Source of the DNA: Cetobacterium ceti
GTDB taxonomy: Bacteria; Fusobacteriota; Fusobacteriia; Fusobacteriales; Fusobacteriaceae
Reading direction: 5' to 3'
DNA length: 64,000 bases
Assembly (NCBI RefSeq): GCF_900167275.1
Contig: NZ_FUWX01000009.1
Coordinates: 1-64,000, forward strand
Positions within the stretch are counted from its first letter, which is position 1. Each line of letters starts with the position of its first letter. The translations under genes and the position numbers were made by a program. This document shows positions 44,609-53,640 of this stretch, piece by piece. Under the pieces are notes generated by a model. It ran no database searches and was not told where the DNA came from. It saw only the letters and a program-made list of their open reading frames with translations.

Positions 44609-46768
44609 ATGATGAAAGAGATGCTTAAAAATAAAAAATGGATTTACCGAATTTTAATTTGTTCTTTTATTTTAACATCTCTCCTTTTTATTTTTATAAA
44701 TACAACAAAAGAAATAAATATTTCTAGAAAAAAACAAGAGGATTATGCATATAAAATGTCTAAAATTTTAAATGTAAAATTAGAATTTTTACATACAGTT
44801 ATTGCAGATTTTAAAAATACTCAACCTTTTAGAAATTATTTAGATAATGATACAAATTCTTTTTATTATATAAATGTTCTTTATAAAGAGTTAATCAAAA
44901 GAAATAATATATATGGAAAATTAGGCTATGTTTTAAGTGTAACCAAAGAGAATTCTAATATAGTTATAACTCCTCGTGGAACAAAAAATAAAAATGAATA
45001 TTATAAAGAATTAGGATTAAATTTAAAAAATAATTCTTTAGATTATTTATCTATTTCTGAAAAAAATAATCAAATTCATATTTTACTTAAAACTAGAGAT
45101 TTAATTTATAGAAAAAATATCTTTTGGATTATTTCCTTTGAAAAAGATATTTTTTTCCAATATTTAAATTCTGATAATAATAATAAAAATTGGTATCTTT
45201 ATCATAAAAACTTATATTCTCTTGTGGAAAAATCTTATGATAATTCCTTTTTAGATAAAATCTTAAAAAACATAAATAAAAAAAATAGAAATATAATTAT
45301 TTTTCCTGAAAGTAATTTCCATTTTTCAATTATTTATATAAAAAATAAAATAAATTATTTAGAAATTATTTTAAAAGAATCTTTTAAAATTTCTATCCTT
45401 TTTGGAATTTTTGGATTTTTTATAATTTATATCTTAAAATCCCTAGAAAATCCAATTAAAGAATTAGCAAAAAAAGTTAAATTAATAACTGGGAACTCTT
45501 CTAAAAATGAAGAAAATTCAGATATTGAATACATTGAACAACAAATTACAGAACTTAATGATATTAAAAATATTTTAGAAGAAAAAATAGATCATTTAGA
45601 TATTTTTGCCAAGAAAAAACTCTTAAAAGATTATATGTTAGGAATTTCTGAACCAAATCTAGATGATAAAAAACTTCTAGAAGAAATTACAGAAATTGGT
45701 GAAGTTAATAAAAGAATTTGTCTTCTAGAAGTTTTCGATGTGGAAACTTTAGAAGAAAATTATGAAAATTTTATAAAAACTAAAGAATATATTTTTTCTA
45801 AATTACAAGATTATTCAATTCACCGTTCTATTACAATTGATTATAAAAGTCTTGTTCTTATAATTGATGCAAGAGATAATTCTATACTAGAGGAACAGCT
45901 AAAAGAATTTTTAGATTCCATTGAAGAAAAATTTCAAATTAAATTTGTAGCAGCAATTTCAGATTTAATGAAAAATATTGAAGAATTACCTAAAATGTAT
46001 AGAACATGTAAAAAAATTCTAGAATATAAATTTATTTTTAAACCTAATAATATTTTATTTTATTATAAAATTAATAAAAAACAATTGAATAGTTACTATT
46101 ATCCTATAGAAATTGAATCTAAATTAGTTTCTAAAGTTTTAAATGGAAATGCTATTGGAGTAAAAAAAATTGTAGATAAAATTTTTGGAGAAAAAATTGA
46201 ATATAATAAAATGGCTAAGGATAAAGTAATGGAATTTTCTGCTCTTTTATACAATACTCTTCAAAGAATAATTTTGCAGCTTCATGAATTTTATGGGGAT
46301 AAAAAAACTATAGACTTAAATATTGAAAAAATTTATAGAATAAGTGATATTGTTATCTTGAAAGAAACTTTCTTATCAATTTTACTAGATATTTGTAAAC
46401 TTACAAAAACTGAAGATCAAAACGATGGGGACATTGTTAAAATAAAAATTAGAACTTATTTAGAAGAAAATTATTCTAAAGATTTATCCTTAGAAAATCT
46501 TGCAGATTATTTAGGCCACTCTTTTAAATATACTAGTATTTTATTTAAAAAAATAATGGGAGATAATTTTAAGAATTATTTAAACTCCTATAGAATGTCT
46601 AAAGCTAAAGAACTTATGCTAAGTAATAAAAATCTAAAAATTAAAGATATTGCTCTTTTAGTTGGTTGTAATAGTTCAAATACTTTTATACGAATTTTTA
46701 GAAAATATGAAGGTGTATCACCAACTCAATATATATCAGATATGGAAGATTTTGAAAATAATATATAG
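44609..46768 (+). CDS. Membrane-bound AraC-family regulator (YesS/YtdP-like)
   Basis: The 719-residue protein has a membrane helix at about residues 10-30, an extracytoplasmic sensor region to about residue 255, a second membrane helix (ILFGIFGFFIIYILKSL), and a cytoplasmic region ending in two AraC helix-turn-helices (SLENLADYLGHSFKYTSILF, then IKDIALLVGCNSSNTFIRIF and the typical GVSPTQY). This one-component layout is known in Bacillus YesS/YtdP, next to oligosaccharide importers. The ATG at 44609 is chosen for its 8-base distance from GGGGAG; an ATG at 44603 is too close. It probably activates the whole locus when sugar is sensed outside or via a binding protein. Confidence 0.88.
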   Translation: MMKEMLKNKKWIYRILICSFILTSLLFIFINTTKEINISRKKQEDYAYKMSKILNVKLEFLHTVIADFKNTQPFRNYLDNDTNSFYYINVLYKELIKRNNIYGKLGYVLSVTKENSNIVITPRGTKNKNEYYKELGLNLKNNSLDYLSISEKNNQIHILLKTRDLIYRKNIFWIISFEKDIFFQYLNSDNNNKNWYLYHKNLYSLVEKSYDNSFLDKILKNINKKNRNIIIFPESNFHFSIIYIKNKINYLEIILKESFKISILFGIFGFFIIYILKSLENPIKELAKKVKLITGNSSKNEENSDIEYIEQQITELNDIKNILEEKIDHLDIFAKKKLLKDYMLGISEPNLDDKKLLEEITEIGEVNKRICLLEVFDVETLEENYENFIKTKEYIFSKLQDYSIHRSITIDYKSLVLIIDARDNSILEEQLKEFLDSIEEKFQIKFVAAISDLMKNIEELPKMYRTCKKILEYKFIFKPNNILFYYKINKKQLNSYYYPIEIESKLVSKVLNGNAIGVKKIVDKIFGEKIEYNKMAKDKVMEFSALLYNTLQRIILQLHEFYGDKKTIDLNIEKIYRISDIVILKETFLSILLDICKLTKTEDQNDGDIVKIKIRTYLEENYSKDLSLENLADYLGHSFKYTSILFKKIMGDNFKNYLNSYRMSKAKELMLSNKNLKIKDIALLVGCNSSNTFIRIFRKYEGVSPTQYISDMEDFENNI

Positions 46769-46776
46769 GAGGATTT

Positions 46777-48168
46777 ATGAAAAAACCAAATTTACTATTT
46801 TTATTTGCTGATCAATGGCGTAGAAATGCTATTGGATTTATGAATAAGGAAGAAGTTTTAACTCCAAATTTAGATAATTTCTCTAAGGAAGCTATGACAT
46901 TTACAAATGCTTATAGTACATGTCCTCTTTGTTCTCCAAGTAGAGCTACAATTTTAACAGGTAAATATCCCATATCTCATGGAGTTATAACCAATTGTAA
47001 ACCTAATTTAGATAATGTTTATTTAAAAGAAAATGAAATTACAATAGGAGATGTTCTAAAAAAAGAAGGTTATTCCACAGGATACATTGGCAAATGGCAT
47101 TTAGACGATCCTGAAGCTCAAAATGGAAATACTCCTATTTCTGGAGCTAAAAATTGGGATGCTTATACTCCTCCTGGTCCTAAAAGACATGGATTCGATT
47201 TTTGGTACTCCTATGGTGCTGACGACAATCATTTTACTCCTCATTACTGGAATAATTCTCCTGAGCAAATTAAAGTTAATAAATGGTCTGTAGAACATGA
47301 AACTGATATTGCCCTTGATTTTATTTCTAAAAATAAAGATGATAATTTTGCTCTATTTGTCTCTTGGAATCCTCCACATACTCCATTGGATCAAATCCCA
47401 CAGGAATATGTAGATTTATACAAAGATATTGATATTAAAATAAGGGAAAATGTTGTATTAGATAATATTATTGATCACCCTAAAACTATTGAACCCTTTT
47501 CTTTTACAAGAGAAAAATATATTGATATGGTGAAAAGATATTACGGAGCAATTACTGGAATAGATATTAATTTTCAAAGAATTATAAAATATTTAAAAGA
47601 TAATAATTTATTCGAAGATACTATTGTTGTTGTAACAGCAGATCATGGAGAAATGCTTTGTTCTCATGGACTATGGAGTAAACATGTATGGTATGATGAA
47701 TCTCTTTCTGTTCCTTTTATTGTTTCCTATGGAAATAATATAAAATATGGATTTAATGAAACTGTTTTATCTGGAGTAGATATTATGCCAACTCTTTTAT
47801 CTATATTAAATATTAATATCCCAAATTCTGTAGAAGGAAAAGATTTATCCTTAGCCTTCCAAGGAAACTATATTGAAAATACTGCTGTTACCATGTGTTA
47901 TCCTGGAAATCAAAATTTAATTAAGACTTTAAAAAAAGAGGGAAAAAATCCTCTTGCCTATGGATGGCGTTCTGTTATATCTAAAGATGAAACCTATGTT
48001 TATTTTAATTCTTATGATAGTAAATCTCCACAAGAAGAATTTATATATAAAAATAAAGAAGATGAGTATCAATTAAATCCCATTTATCTAGATAAAAATG
48101 AAAATAAATGGAGAGGAATTTTGAAAACTTGGGCAGAGAATTTTAAAGATCCTATATTTAAAAAATAA
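46777..48168 (+). CDS. Cys-type sulfatase, cytoplasmic
   Basis: This 463-residue family S1 sulfatase has metal ligands in LLFLFADQWRRN, the maturation motif CSPSRATILTG with C52 as the formylglycine precursor, GYIGKWHL with conserved Lys and His, and VTADHGEMLCSHG. It has no signal peptide. It shares the locus with a Ser-type sulfatase, so two different sulfate positions may be served. Nine bases after the AraC-type gene and last of the operon; a terminator follows. Confidence 0.93.
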   Translation: MKKPNLLFLFADQWRRNAIGFMNKEEVLTPNLDNFSKEAMTFTNAYSTCPLCSPSRATILTGKYPISHGVITNCKPNLDNVYLKENEITIGDVLKKEGYSTGYIGKWHLDDPEAQNGNTPISGAKNWDAYTPPGPKRHGFDFWYSYGADDNHFTPHYWNNSPEQIKVNKWSVEHETDIALDFISKNKDDNFALFVSWNPPHTPLDQIPQEYVDLYKDIDIKIRENVVLDNIIDHPKTIEPFSFTREKYIDMVKRYYGAITGIDINFQRIIKYLKDNNLFEDTIVVVTADHGEMLCSHGLWSKHVWYDESLSVPFIVSYGNNIKYGFNETVLSGVDIMPTLLSILNINIPNSVEGKDLSLAFQGNYIENTAVTMCYPGNQNLIKTLKKEGKNPLAYGWRSVISKDETYVYFNSYDSKSPQEEFIYKNKEDEYQLNPIYLDKNENKWRGILKTWAENFKDPIFKK

Positions 48169-48181
48169 GTAATTCTAATAT

Positions 48182-48219
48182 AAAGTTAGAGAAGTTTTAT
48201 TAACTCTCTAACTTTTTTT
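48182..48219 (+). terminator. Terminator of the kduI operon
   Basis: AAAGTTAGAGA (48182-48192) pairs with TCTCTAACTTT (48205-48215), then T's. Confidence 0.9.
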
Positions 48220-48302
48220 ATTAAGAATTATCAAGGATTTTTTAACCTTGCTTCATTTGGAACTTTTGACAATATAGAAAAATGCACATAAAAAAATAAT
48301 GA

Positions 48303-48338
48303 TTTACTTTTATAATTTTTCCATATATACTCGTATCA
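48303..48338 (+). promoter_or_regulatory. Promoter of the permease/lyase operon
   Basis: TTTACT (48303-48308), 17 bases, TATACT (48326-48331), then GTATCA at 48333-48338, shared with the two other promoters of the locus. ATAC and GTAT also form a short inverted repeat here. Confidence 0.65.
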
Positions 48339-48367
48339 AAATAAAACTTTAAACACAAAAACAGAAC

Positions 48368-48399
48368 TTAAAAGCTAAATTTAAAACTTCGGCTTTTAA
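48368..48399 (+). promoter_or_regulatory. Leader hairpin before the first permease gene
   Basis: TTAAAAGC (48368-48375) pairs with GCTTTTAA (48392-48399), ending two bases before AGGAGG. The kduI leader has a similar AAAAGCT/AGCTTTT hairpin. Confidence 0.45.
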
Positions 48400-48410
48400 A
48401 AGGAGGAATA

Positions 48411-49385
48411 GTGGAACAAAAAATTGGCAACTTAAACCCAGAAACTAAAAGTAAAGCATTTTTCGGTCTAAATTTTTTAGCCAAAAAAAAATCAACTTTC
48501 AATAGTGATCAAAGGACATTATATTTAATAATTCTTCCTTTCATACTATGGTATATGATATTTGCATATAAACCAATGTATGGATTACTAATTGCCTTTA
48601 AAGATTATAGTTTATTTAGAGGTATTTCTGGAAGTGATTGGGTTGGTCTTTCAAACTTTACAGAATTTTTAACGAGTCCTTATTTCTACACAACATTAAA
48701 AAATACTATAATGTTAAATGTTTATAGTTTAACTTTAGAATTCCCATTTGCAATTTTACTTGCTCTTATGCTAAATGAAGTTAAGAATAAATATTTTAAA
48801 TCATTTGTACAAACAGCTTCATTTATTCCTTACTTTATAGCTGTTGTTGTTGCAGCTGGAATTACTATTAATATACTATCTCCAAGTACTGGAGTAGTTA
48901 ACCAATTATTGGAAAAATTAGGATTAGAAAAAATATATTTCCTATCTAAACCTGAATACTTTAGAGGAATATTCACAGGTTTAAATATGTGGAAAACAAC
49001 AGGATTTAATGCTGTTATTTATTTAGCCGCTCTGACTGCAGTTGATGAATCTCTTTACGAAGCTGCAAAAATTGATGGTGCTAATAAATTTCAACAATTA
49101 TGGTATATAACAATTCCATCGATTGTTCCTACAATTGTAGTTATGTTAGTTTTAAAAGTTGGTAGTATGCTAAATGTTGCCTTTGAAACTGTATTATTAT
49201 TATATCAACCAGCAACATACTCAACTTCTGATGTTATCAGTACTTATGTTTATAGAACAGGAATGTTAATGCAAGACTTTGGACTTGCAACAGCAGTAGG
49301 TTTATTTAATGCTGTAGTAGGATTTATTTTAGTATATAGTGCTAATAAGTGGAGTAAAAAAATTACTGCATCAAGTTTATGGTAA
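48411..49385 (+). CDS. CUT1 ABC permease, LplB type
   Basis: This 324-residue inner-membrane permease has six helices. The cytoplasmic EAA loop, which docks the ATPase, is visible in DESLYEAAKIDGANKFQQLW. The N-terminal region LYLIILPFILWYMIFAYKPM is typical of LplB/AlgM1-like subunits. The start is GTG at 48411, directly after AGGAGG. It pairs with the next permease to import oligosaccharides delivered by the two binding proteins at 38.2-41.3 kb. No ATPase gene is in this operon. Confidence 0.93.
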   Translation: MEQKIGNLNPETKSKAFFGLNFLAKKKSTFNSDQRTLYLIILPFILWYMIFAYKPMYGLLIAFKDYSLFRGISGSDWVGLSNFTEFLTSPYFYTTLKNTIMLNVYSLTLEFPFAILLALMLNEVKNKYFKSFVQTASFIPYFIAVVVAAGITINILSPSTGVVNQLLEKLGLEKIYFLSKPEYFRGIFTGLNMWKTTGFNAVIYLAALTAVDESLYEAAKIDGANKFQQLWYITIPSIVPTIVVMLVLKVGSMLNVAFETVLLLYQPATYSTSDVISTYVYRTGMLMQDFGLATAVGLFNAVVGFILVYSANKWSKKITASSLW

Positions 49386-49404
49386 AAAGAACTGGAGGTT
49401 AATA

Positions 49405-50286
49405 ATGGCAAAGATTCAAAAATCAATGGATGAAAAGATATTCGACTTTTTAAATTATACACTTTTAACTGTATTAGGAATAATGTTTATTTACCCTATA
49501 ATTTATGTTTTCTCAGCATCAGTTACTAAACCTTACTTTTTAGAGATTGGTGAAATGGTTTTTCTACCAAAAGGATTTAGTTTTGAATCTTTTAAAGCTG
49601 CTGCTAATATGGATGGTATTTGGCTTGCTTATGCAAATAGTATTTTTATAACTGTATTTGGAACTTTAGTAAGTATGTTTTTTACAGTTACAGGAGCCTA
49701 TGTTTTATCTAAACCAGATTTAAAATGTAGAAAACTATTAACTATTTTAGTTGTTGTTACAATGTGGTTTGATCCTGGAATGATTCCTAGATATTTAAAT
49801 TTTAGAGATCTTGGAATGATTAACTCTTATTCATCTGTAATTCTTGGTTTTGCTATAAATACATTTAATGTAATTATATTAAAAAGTTTCTTTGAAGCTG
49901 TTCCTAAATCTTTAGAAGAATCAGCTAGAATCGATGGGGCTAGCCAATGGCAAATTATGACTAAAATCTATTTACCACTTTCAAAATCAGCATTGACAAC
50001 TGTATCTTTATTCTATGCTGTTTCTAGATGGAATGGATATTTCTGGACAATGGTTTTACTAACTGATGATAGTAAAGTTCCTTTACAAGTTTTCTTAAAA
50101 AAATTAATTGTTGAAAAAGATATGGCTGGAGAAGCTGCTCAAATGATAACTATTAATAGTACTACATCGCCTCAAACTATAATATATGCTGTAATTGTTA
50201 TGTCTATATTACCAATTCTTATTATATATCCATTTATTCAAAAGTTCTTCAAAAAAGGAGTTACTTTAGGAGCAGTAAAAGGATAA
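49405..50286 (+). CDS. CUT1 ABC permease, YtcP/LplC type
   Basis: This 293-residue six-helix permease has the EAA loop SLEESARIDGASQWQIM and a start region VLGIMFIYPIIYVFSASV, as in YtcP/LplC/AlgM2-like subunits. The ATG at 49405 is chosen because CTGGAGG precedes it; an upstream ATG would lie inside the partner gene. It is the second half of the heterodimeric channel. Confidence 0.93.
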   Translation: MAKIQKSMDEKIFDFLNYTLLTVLGIMFIYPIIYVFSASVTKPYFLEIGEMVFLPKGFSFESFKAAANMDGIWLAYANSIFITVFGTLVSMFFTVTGAYVLSKPDLKCRKLLTILVVVTMWFDPGMIPRYLNFRDLGMINSYSSVILGFAINTFNVIILKSFFEAVPKSLEESARIDGASQWQIMTKIYLPLSKSALTTVSLFYAVSRWNGYFWTMVLLTDDSKVPLQVFLKKLIVEKDMAGEAAQMITINSTTSPQTIIYAVIVMSILPILIIYPFIQKFFKKGVTLGAVKG

Positions 50287-50347
50287 TAAATTTCTGGGGT
50301 GTCTTTTATAAGATACCCCAAATTATTATAACTATAGGAGATACATT

Positions 50348-52336
50348 ATGAAAGGATTTTTAAATAATAAAGAAAATTTTCAAATTGCTCTACTTATGAT
50401 AGATCAATTTCCTGAAGAATATAAAATAGTTATTGATACTGCTAATATGATAGTTGAACAAAATTTTATCTTTAATCATAAATGGGATATGGAAGTTTGT
50501 AAAACTCCATATAAATTTAATAAAAATATTATTTGGAACTATGTTCCTTTTCAAGATCCTGAATGGACATTTATGTTGAATAGACATAAATTTTGGCTTG
50601 ATTTAGGAAAAGCTTACTCTTTGACCAAAGATGAAAAATATGCTAAAGCATTTTTTAATCAAATTTCCCATTGGATTGACTCTGTTGATTTAAAAAATCC
50701 TACCTTTGAACATTGTACTCGAACAATTGAAATGGGGATAAGAGCAATTAACTGGATAAAAGCCTTAGAATTATTTAAGGAATCTTCTTTCTTTAACAAA
50801 AATATTGAAAAAAAAATCAGTGATTCTCTTTATAATCAGTGTCAAATTTTAATGGATATTTATGACGATTTTAGAACTTTAAGTAATTGGGGTATCTTAC
50901 AAAACACAGGTATCTTAGTATTTTCTATAGTCTTTAATAATTATTCACAATCTAAAGAAATGTTTAATACCGCCCTTAAAAGATTAATTTTTCAATGCCA
51001 AATTCAAATTTTACCAGATGGTATTCATTGGGAACAATCTCCTATGTATCAAAATGAAGTTTTAAATTGTTTATTAGATGTAGCAATTATTTTAAGAAAT
51101 AATAATTTAGATATTCCTCGAGAAATATTAGATGGTATAAAAAAATTAGCTTATTCTAATTTAATAATGGCGAAACCTAATCATCATCAGCCTATGCAAG
51201 GGGATAGTGATGATACTGATTTAAGAGATATTATAACTAGAGCTGCCTATATTTTAGAAGATGGATATCTTAAATTTGGAGCTTATAAAAATATTGATTT
51301 TGAATCCATATGGGAATTAGGCTTAAATAGTATAGAGACATATAATAAAATTAAAGCTATTCAACCTGATTTTACATCTGCCCAATTAAAAGAAAGTGGT
51401 AATTTTTATTTAAGAGATTCTTTTTTAGAAAATAGTAATTATCTTTGGTTTAGATGCGGTCCTATTGGAAGTGGACATGGCCATGGAGAACATTTACACT
51501 TTGATTTATCCATTTATGGAGAAAACTTTATAAGCGATCCTGGACGTTGTACCTATGTAGAAGAAGATATAAGAAGAGAATATCTTCGTGGCGTAACTGC
51601 TCATAATACAACTATTATAGATAAGAAATCCTTTAGTGAATTTAAAGGTGCTTGGGGAATTGTAAATTCTGCTTATACATTAAATACTCATTTTATTTCT
51701 GAAACATATTTTGATTATGTTGAAGGTGGACATTTAGGATATGTTTATCTTAATAACCCTGTTGTTACATTTAGAAAAATTTTATATTTAAAACCTAATA
51801 TATGGATTGTTATTGATGAATTTCATACAAATGGAGAACATACCTATAATCAAATTTTTAATTTCGATCCTGAAAAAAAAGTTAATCTTAAAAAAAATTC
51901 AGCGGAAATTATAGGAACAACTAATAATCTTAAAATTCACTGGTTAGAAAATATCGATTTAAAAAAAGTCGAAGGAATTTTTTCAAGAGAATATAACAAG
52001 TTAGAAAAAAATATTAAAATTATTTCTGAAATTTCTGAAAAAGATAATAAAATGATTTTTACAGCTTTTATAGGCCAAAAAAATAAAGAAAAAAATAATA
52101 TTAAAATTAAAGAAGTTCCAATTGTAAGAGGAGATAAAACTTTTGTTCCTAAAACTGAAGCTCGTGCAATAGAAATTATAATATCTGAAACTGAAAAATA
52201 TATTTTTGTGAATAGTACGAAAGATATTGCTCATCAAAAAAAATCTTATTTAGTTGAAAATACTCTTTTTTATGGAAAAGTTGCCTTAATAAAAAAAGAA
52301 AAGAAAAATACTGAAATTAAAATATTAAAATATTAA
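50348..52336 (+). CDS. Heparinase II/III-like polysaccharide lyase, no signal peptide
   Basis: The 662-residue protein has an N-terminal alpha/alpha barrel (about residues 20-340; WTFMLNRHKFWLDLG, LSNWGILQNTGI) and a C-terminal beta-sandwich with the family block GHGHGEHLHFDLSIYG, ISDPGRCTY and TAHNTTIID. These match heparinase II/III-type lyases that cut uronic-acid glycans by beta-elimination. It has no signal peptide, unlike secreted heparinases, so it should act on oligosaccharides after import. The substrate could be heparan sulfate, hyaluronan or chondroitin fragments. It precedes the GH88 gene by 11 bases. Confidence 0.87.
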   Translation: MKGFLNNKENFQIALLMIDQFPEEYKIVIDTANMIVEQNFIFNHKWDMEVCKTPYKFNKNIIWNYVPFQDPEWTFMLNRHKFWLDLGKAYSLTKDEKYAKAFFNQISHWIDSVDLKNPTFEHCTRTIEMGIRAINWIKALELFKESSFFNKNIEKKISDSLYNQCQILMDIYDDFRTLSNWGILQNTGILVFSIVFNNYSQSKEMFNTALKRLIFQCQIQILPDGIHWEQSPMYQNEVLNCLLDVAIILRNNNLDIPREILDGIKKLAYSNLIMAKPNHHQPMQGDSDDTDLRDIITRAAYILEDGYLKFGAYKNIDFESIWELGLNSIETYNKIKAIQPDFTSAQLKESGNFYLRDSFLENSNYLWFRCGPIGSGHGHGEHLHFDLSIYGENFISDPGRCTYVEEDIRREYLRGVTAHNTTIIDKKSFSEFKGAWGIVNSAYTLNTHFISETYFDYVEGGHLGYVYLNNPVVTFRKILYLKPNIWIVIDEFHTNGEHTYNQIFNFDPEKKVNLKKNSAEIIGTTNNLKIHWLENIDLKKVEGIFSREYNKLEKNIKIISEISEKDNKMIFTAFIGQKNKEKNNIKIKEVPIVRGDKTFVPKTEARAIEIIISETEKYIFVNSTKDIAHQKKSYLVENTLFYGKVALIKKEKKNTEIKILKY

Positions 52337-52347
52337 AGGAGTTTAAA

Positions 52348-53538
52348 ATGGAATTATTGAAATCTACTATTGAAAAATTTACAGAAATTGAAAAATTATC
52401 TCAAGAAGAATTATTCGGTGCTTTACATGAAGCTTTAAGTAAAATAGATAAAAACTCTAAAACTTTTATAGATACTTATCCTAGAGCTGCTAGTGTAAAT
52501 AATATTTATCCTGGAACTAAAAATGGAGAAGATTGGGATGACTGGACAGTAGGATTTTGGACAGGAATGTTATGGCTTTCCTACGAAGTAACTAAAAAAT
52601 CTCAATATAGAAAAATTGCAGAATATCAAATGAGAGCGTATAAATATAGAATGGAAAATAAAATCCATGTAAACCATCATGATTTAGGTTTCCTTTACTC
52701 TTTATCTGCAGTAGCTCAACAAAGAATTACAGGAAGCGAAGTTGCTAAAGAGGTTGGAATTGCTGCTGCTGAACATTTAATGGGAAGATTTAAAGAAAAA
52801 GGAGAGTTTATACAAGCTTGGGGAGATTTAAACGATCCAACAGCATATAGATTAATAATAGATTGCAATATGAATGTTCCACTTTTATTTTGGGCAAGTG
52901 AAGTAACAGGGGATAATAAATATAAAGAAATCGCTACAAAACATATTAACACTGCTGCTAGTGTTGTTGTAAGAGAAGATTCTTCAACACATCATACTTA
53001 TTATTTTGATCCAGAAACAGGAAAACCTTTAAGAGGAGTTACCGCTCAAGGATTTTCCGATGACTCTGCATGGGCAAGAGGGCAAGCTTGGGGAGTATAT
53101 GGATTCCCATTAGCTTATAGCTATACAAAGGATCCTAAATTTATCACATTATATAAAAGAGTAACTAATTATTTCTTAAATAAATTACCAGAAGACAACG
53201 TATGTTATTGGGATTTAGTTTTTGGGGATGGTTCTGGAGAATATAGAGATACCTCTGCTGCTGCTATTGCTGTATGCGGAATTTTAGAAATGGATAAATA
53301 CTTAGATGATTCTGATCCTGATAAGAAAATATATAGAAATGCTGCTATGGCTATTATGAAATCTTTAATTGAAAAATATACTACAAAAGATTTAGAGTAC
53401 TCAAATGGTTTACTTACTCAAGCAGTTTATTCTATTCCTCACAACAGTGGTGTCAATGAATGTAATATTTGGGGAGATTATTATTTCTTAGAAGCATTAG
53501 TTAGAATTATGAAACCTGATTGGAAAAAATATTGGTAA
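52348..53538 (+). CDS. ugl: Unsaturated glucuronyl hydrolase (GH88)
   Basis: This 396-residue (alpha/alpha)6-barrel hydrolase has catalytic Asp candidates D112 in NHHDLGF and D172 in IIDCNMN, 60 residues apart as in characterised GH88 enzymes. Other family signatures are DDWTVGFWTGMLWL and WARGQAWGVYGF. It removes the 4,5-unsaturated uronic acid from the non-reducing end of lyase products, supplying the substrate for KduI/KduD. It has no signal peptide. Last gene of the operon, followed by a terminator. Confidence 0.95.
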   Translation: MELLKSTIEKFTEIEKLSQEELFGALHEALSKIDKNSKTFIDTYPRAASVNNIYPGTKNGEDWDDWTVGFWTGMLWLSYEVTKKSQYRKIAEYQMRAYKYRMENKIHVNHHDLGFLYSLSAVAQQRITGSEVAKEVGIAAAEHLMGRFKEKGEFIQAWGDLNDPTAYRLIIDCNMNVPLLFWASEVTGDNKYKEIATKHINTAASVVVREDSSTHHTYYFDPETGKPLRGVTAQGFSDDSAWARGQAWGVYGFPLAYSYTKDPKFITLYKRVTNYFLNKLPEDNVCYWDLVFGDGSGEYRDTSAAAIAVCGILEMDKYLDDSDPDKKIYRNAAMAIMKSLIEKYTTKDLEYSNGLLTQAVYSIPHNSGVNECNIWGDYYFLEALVRIMKPDWKKYW

Positions 53539-53548
53539 TATTTTTCAG

Positions 53549-53580
53549 AAAGTGAGATAGTTACAGACTATTTCACTTTT
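53549..53580 (+). terminator. Terminator of the permease-lyase-GH88 operon
   Basis: Arms 53549-53561 and 53567-53579 pair over 13 positions (one G-U), then T's. Confidence 0.88.
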
Positions 53581-53640
53581 TTTCTTGCATATTTAAAAAT
53601 TAATTAGTAAGATATCTTAAATTTAATTGGAGGAGGATTT

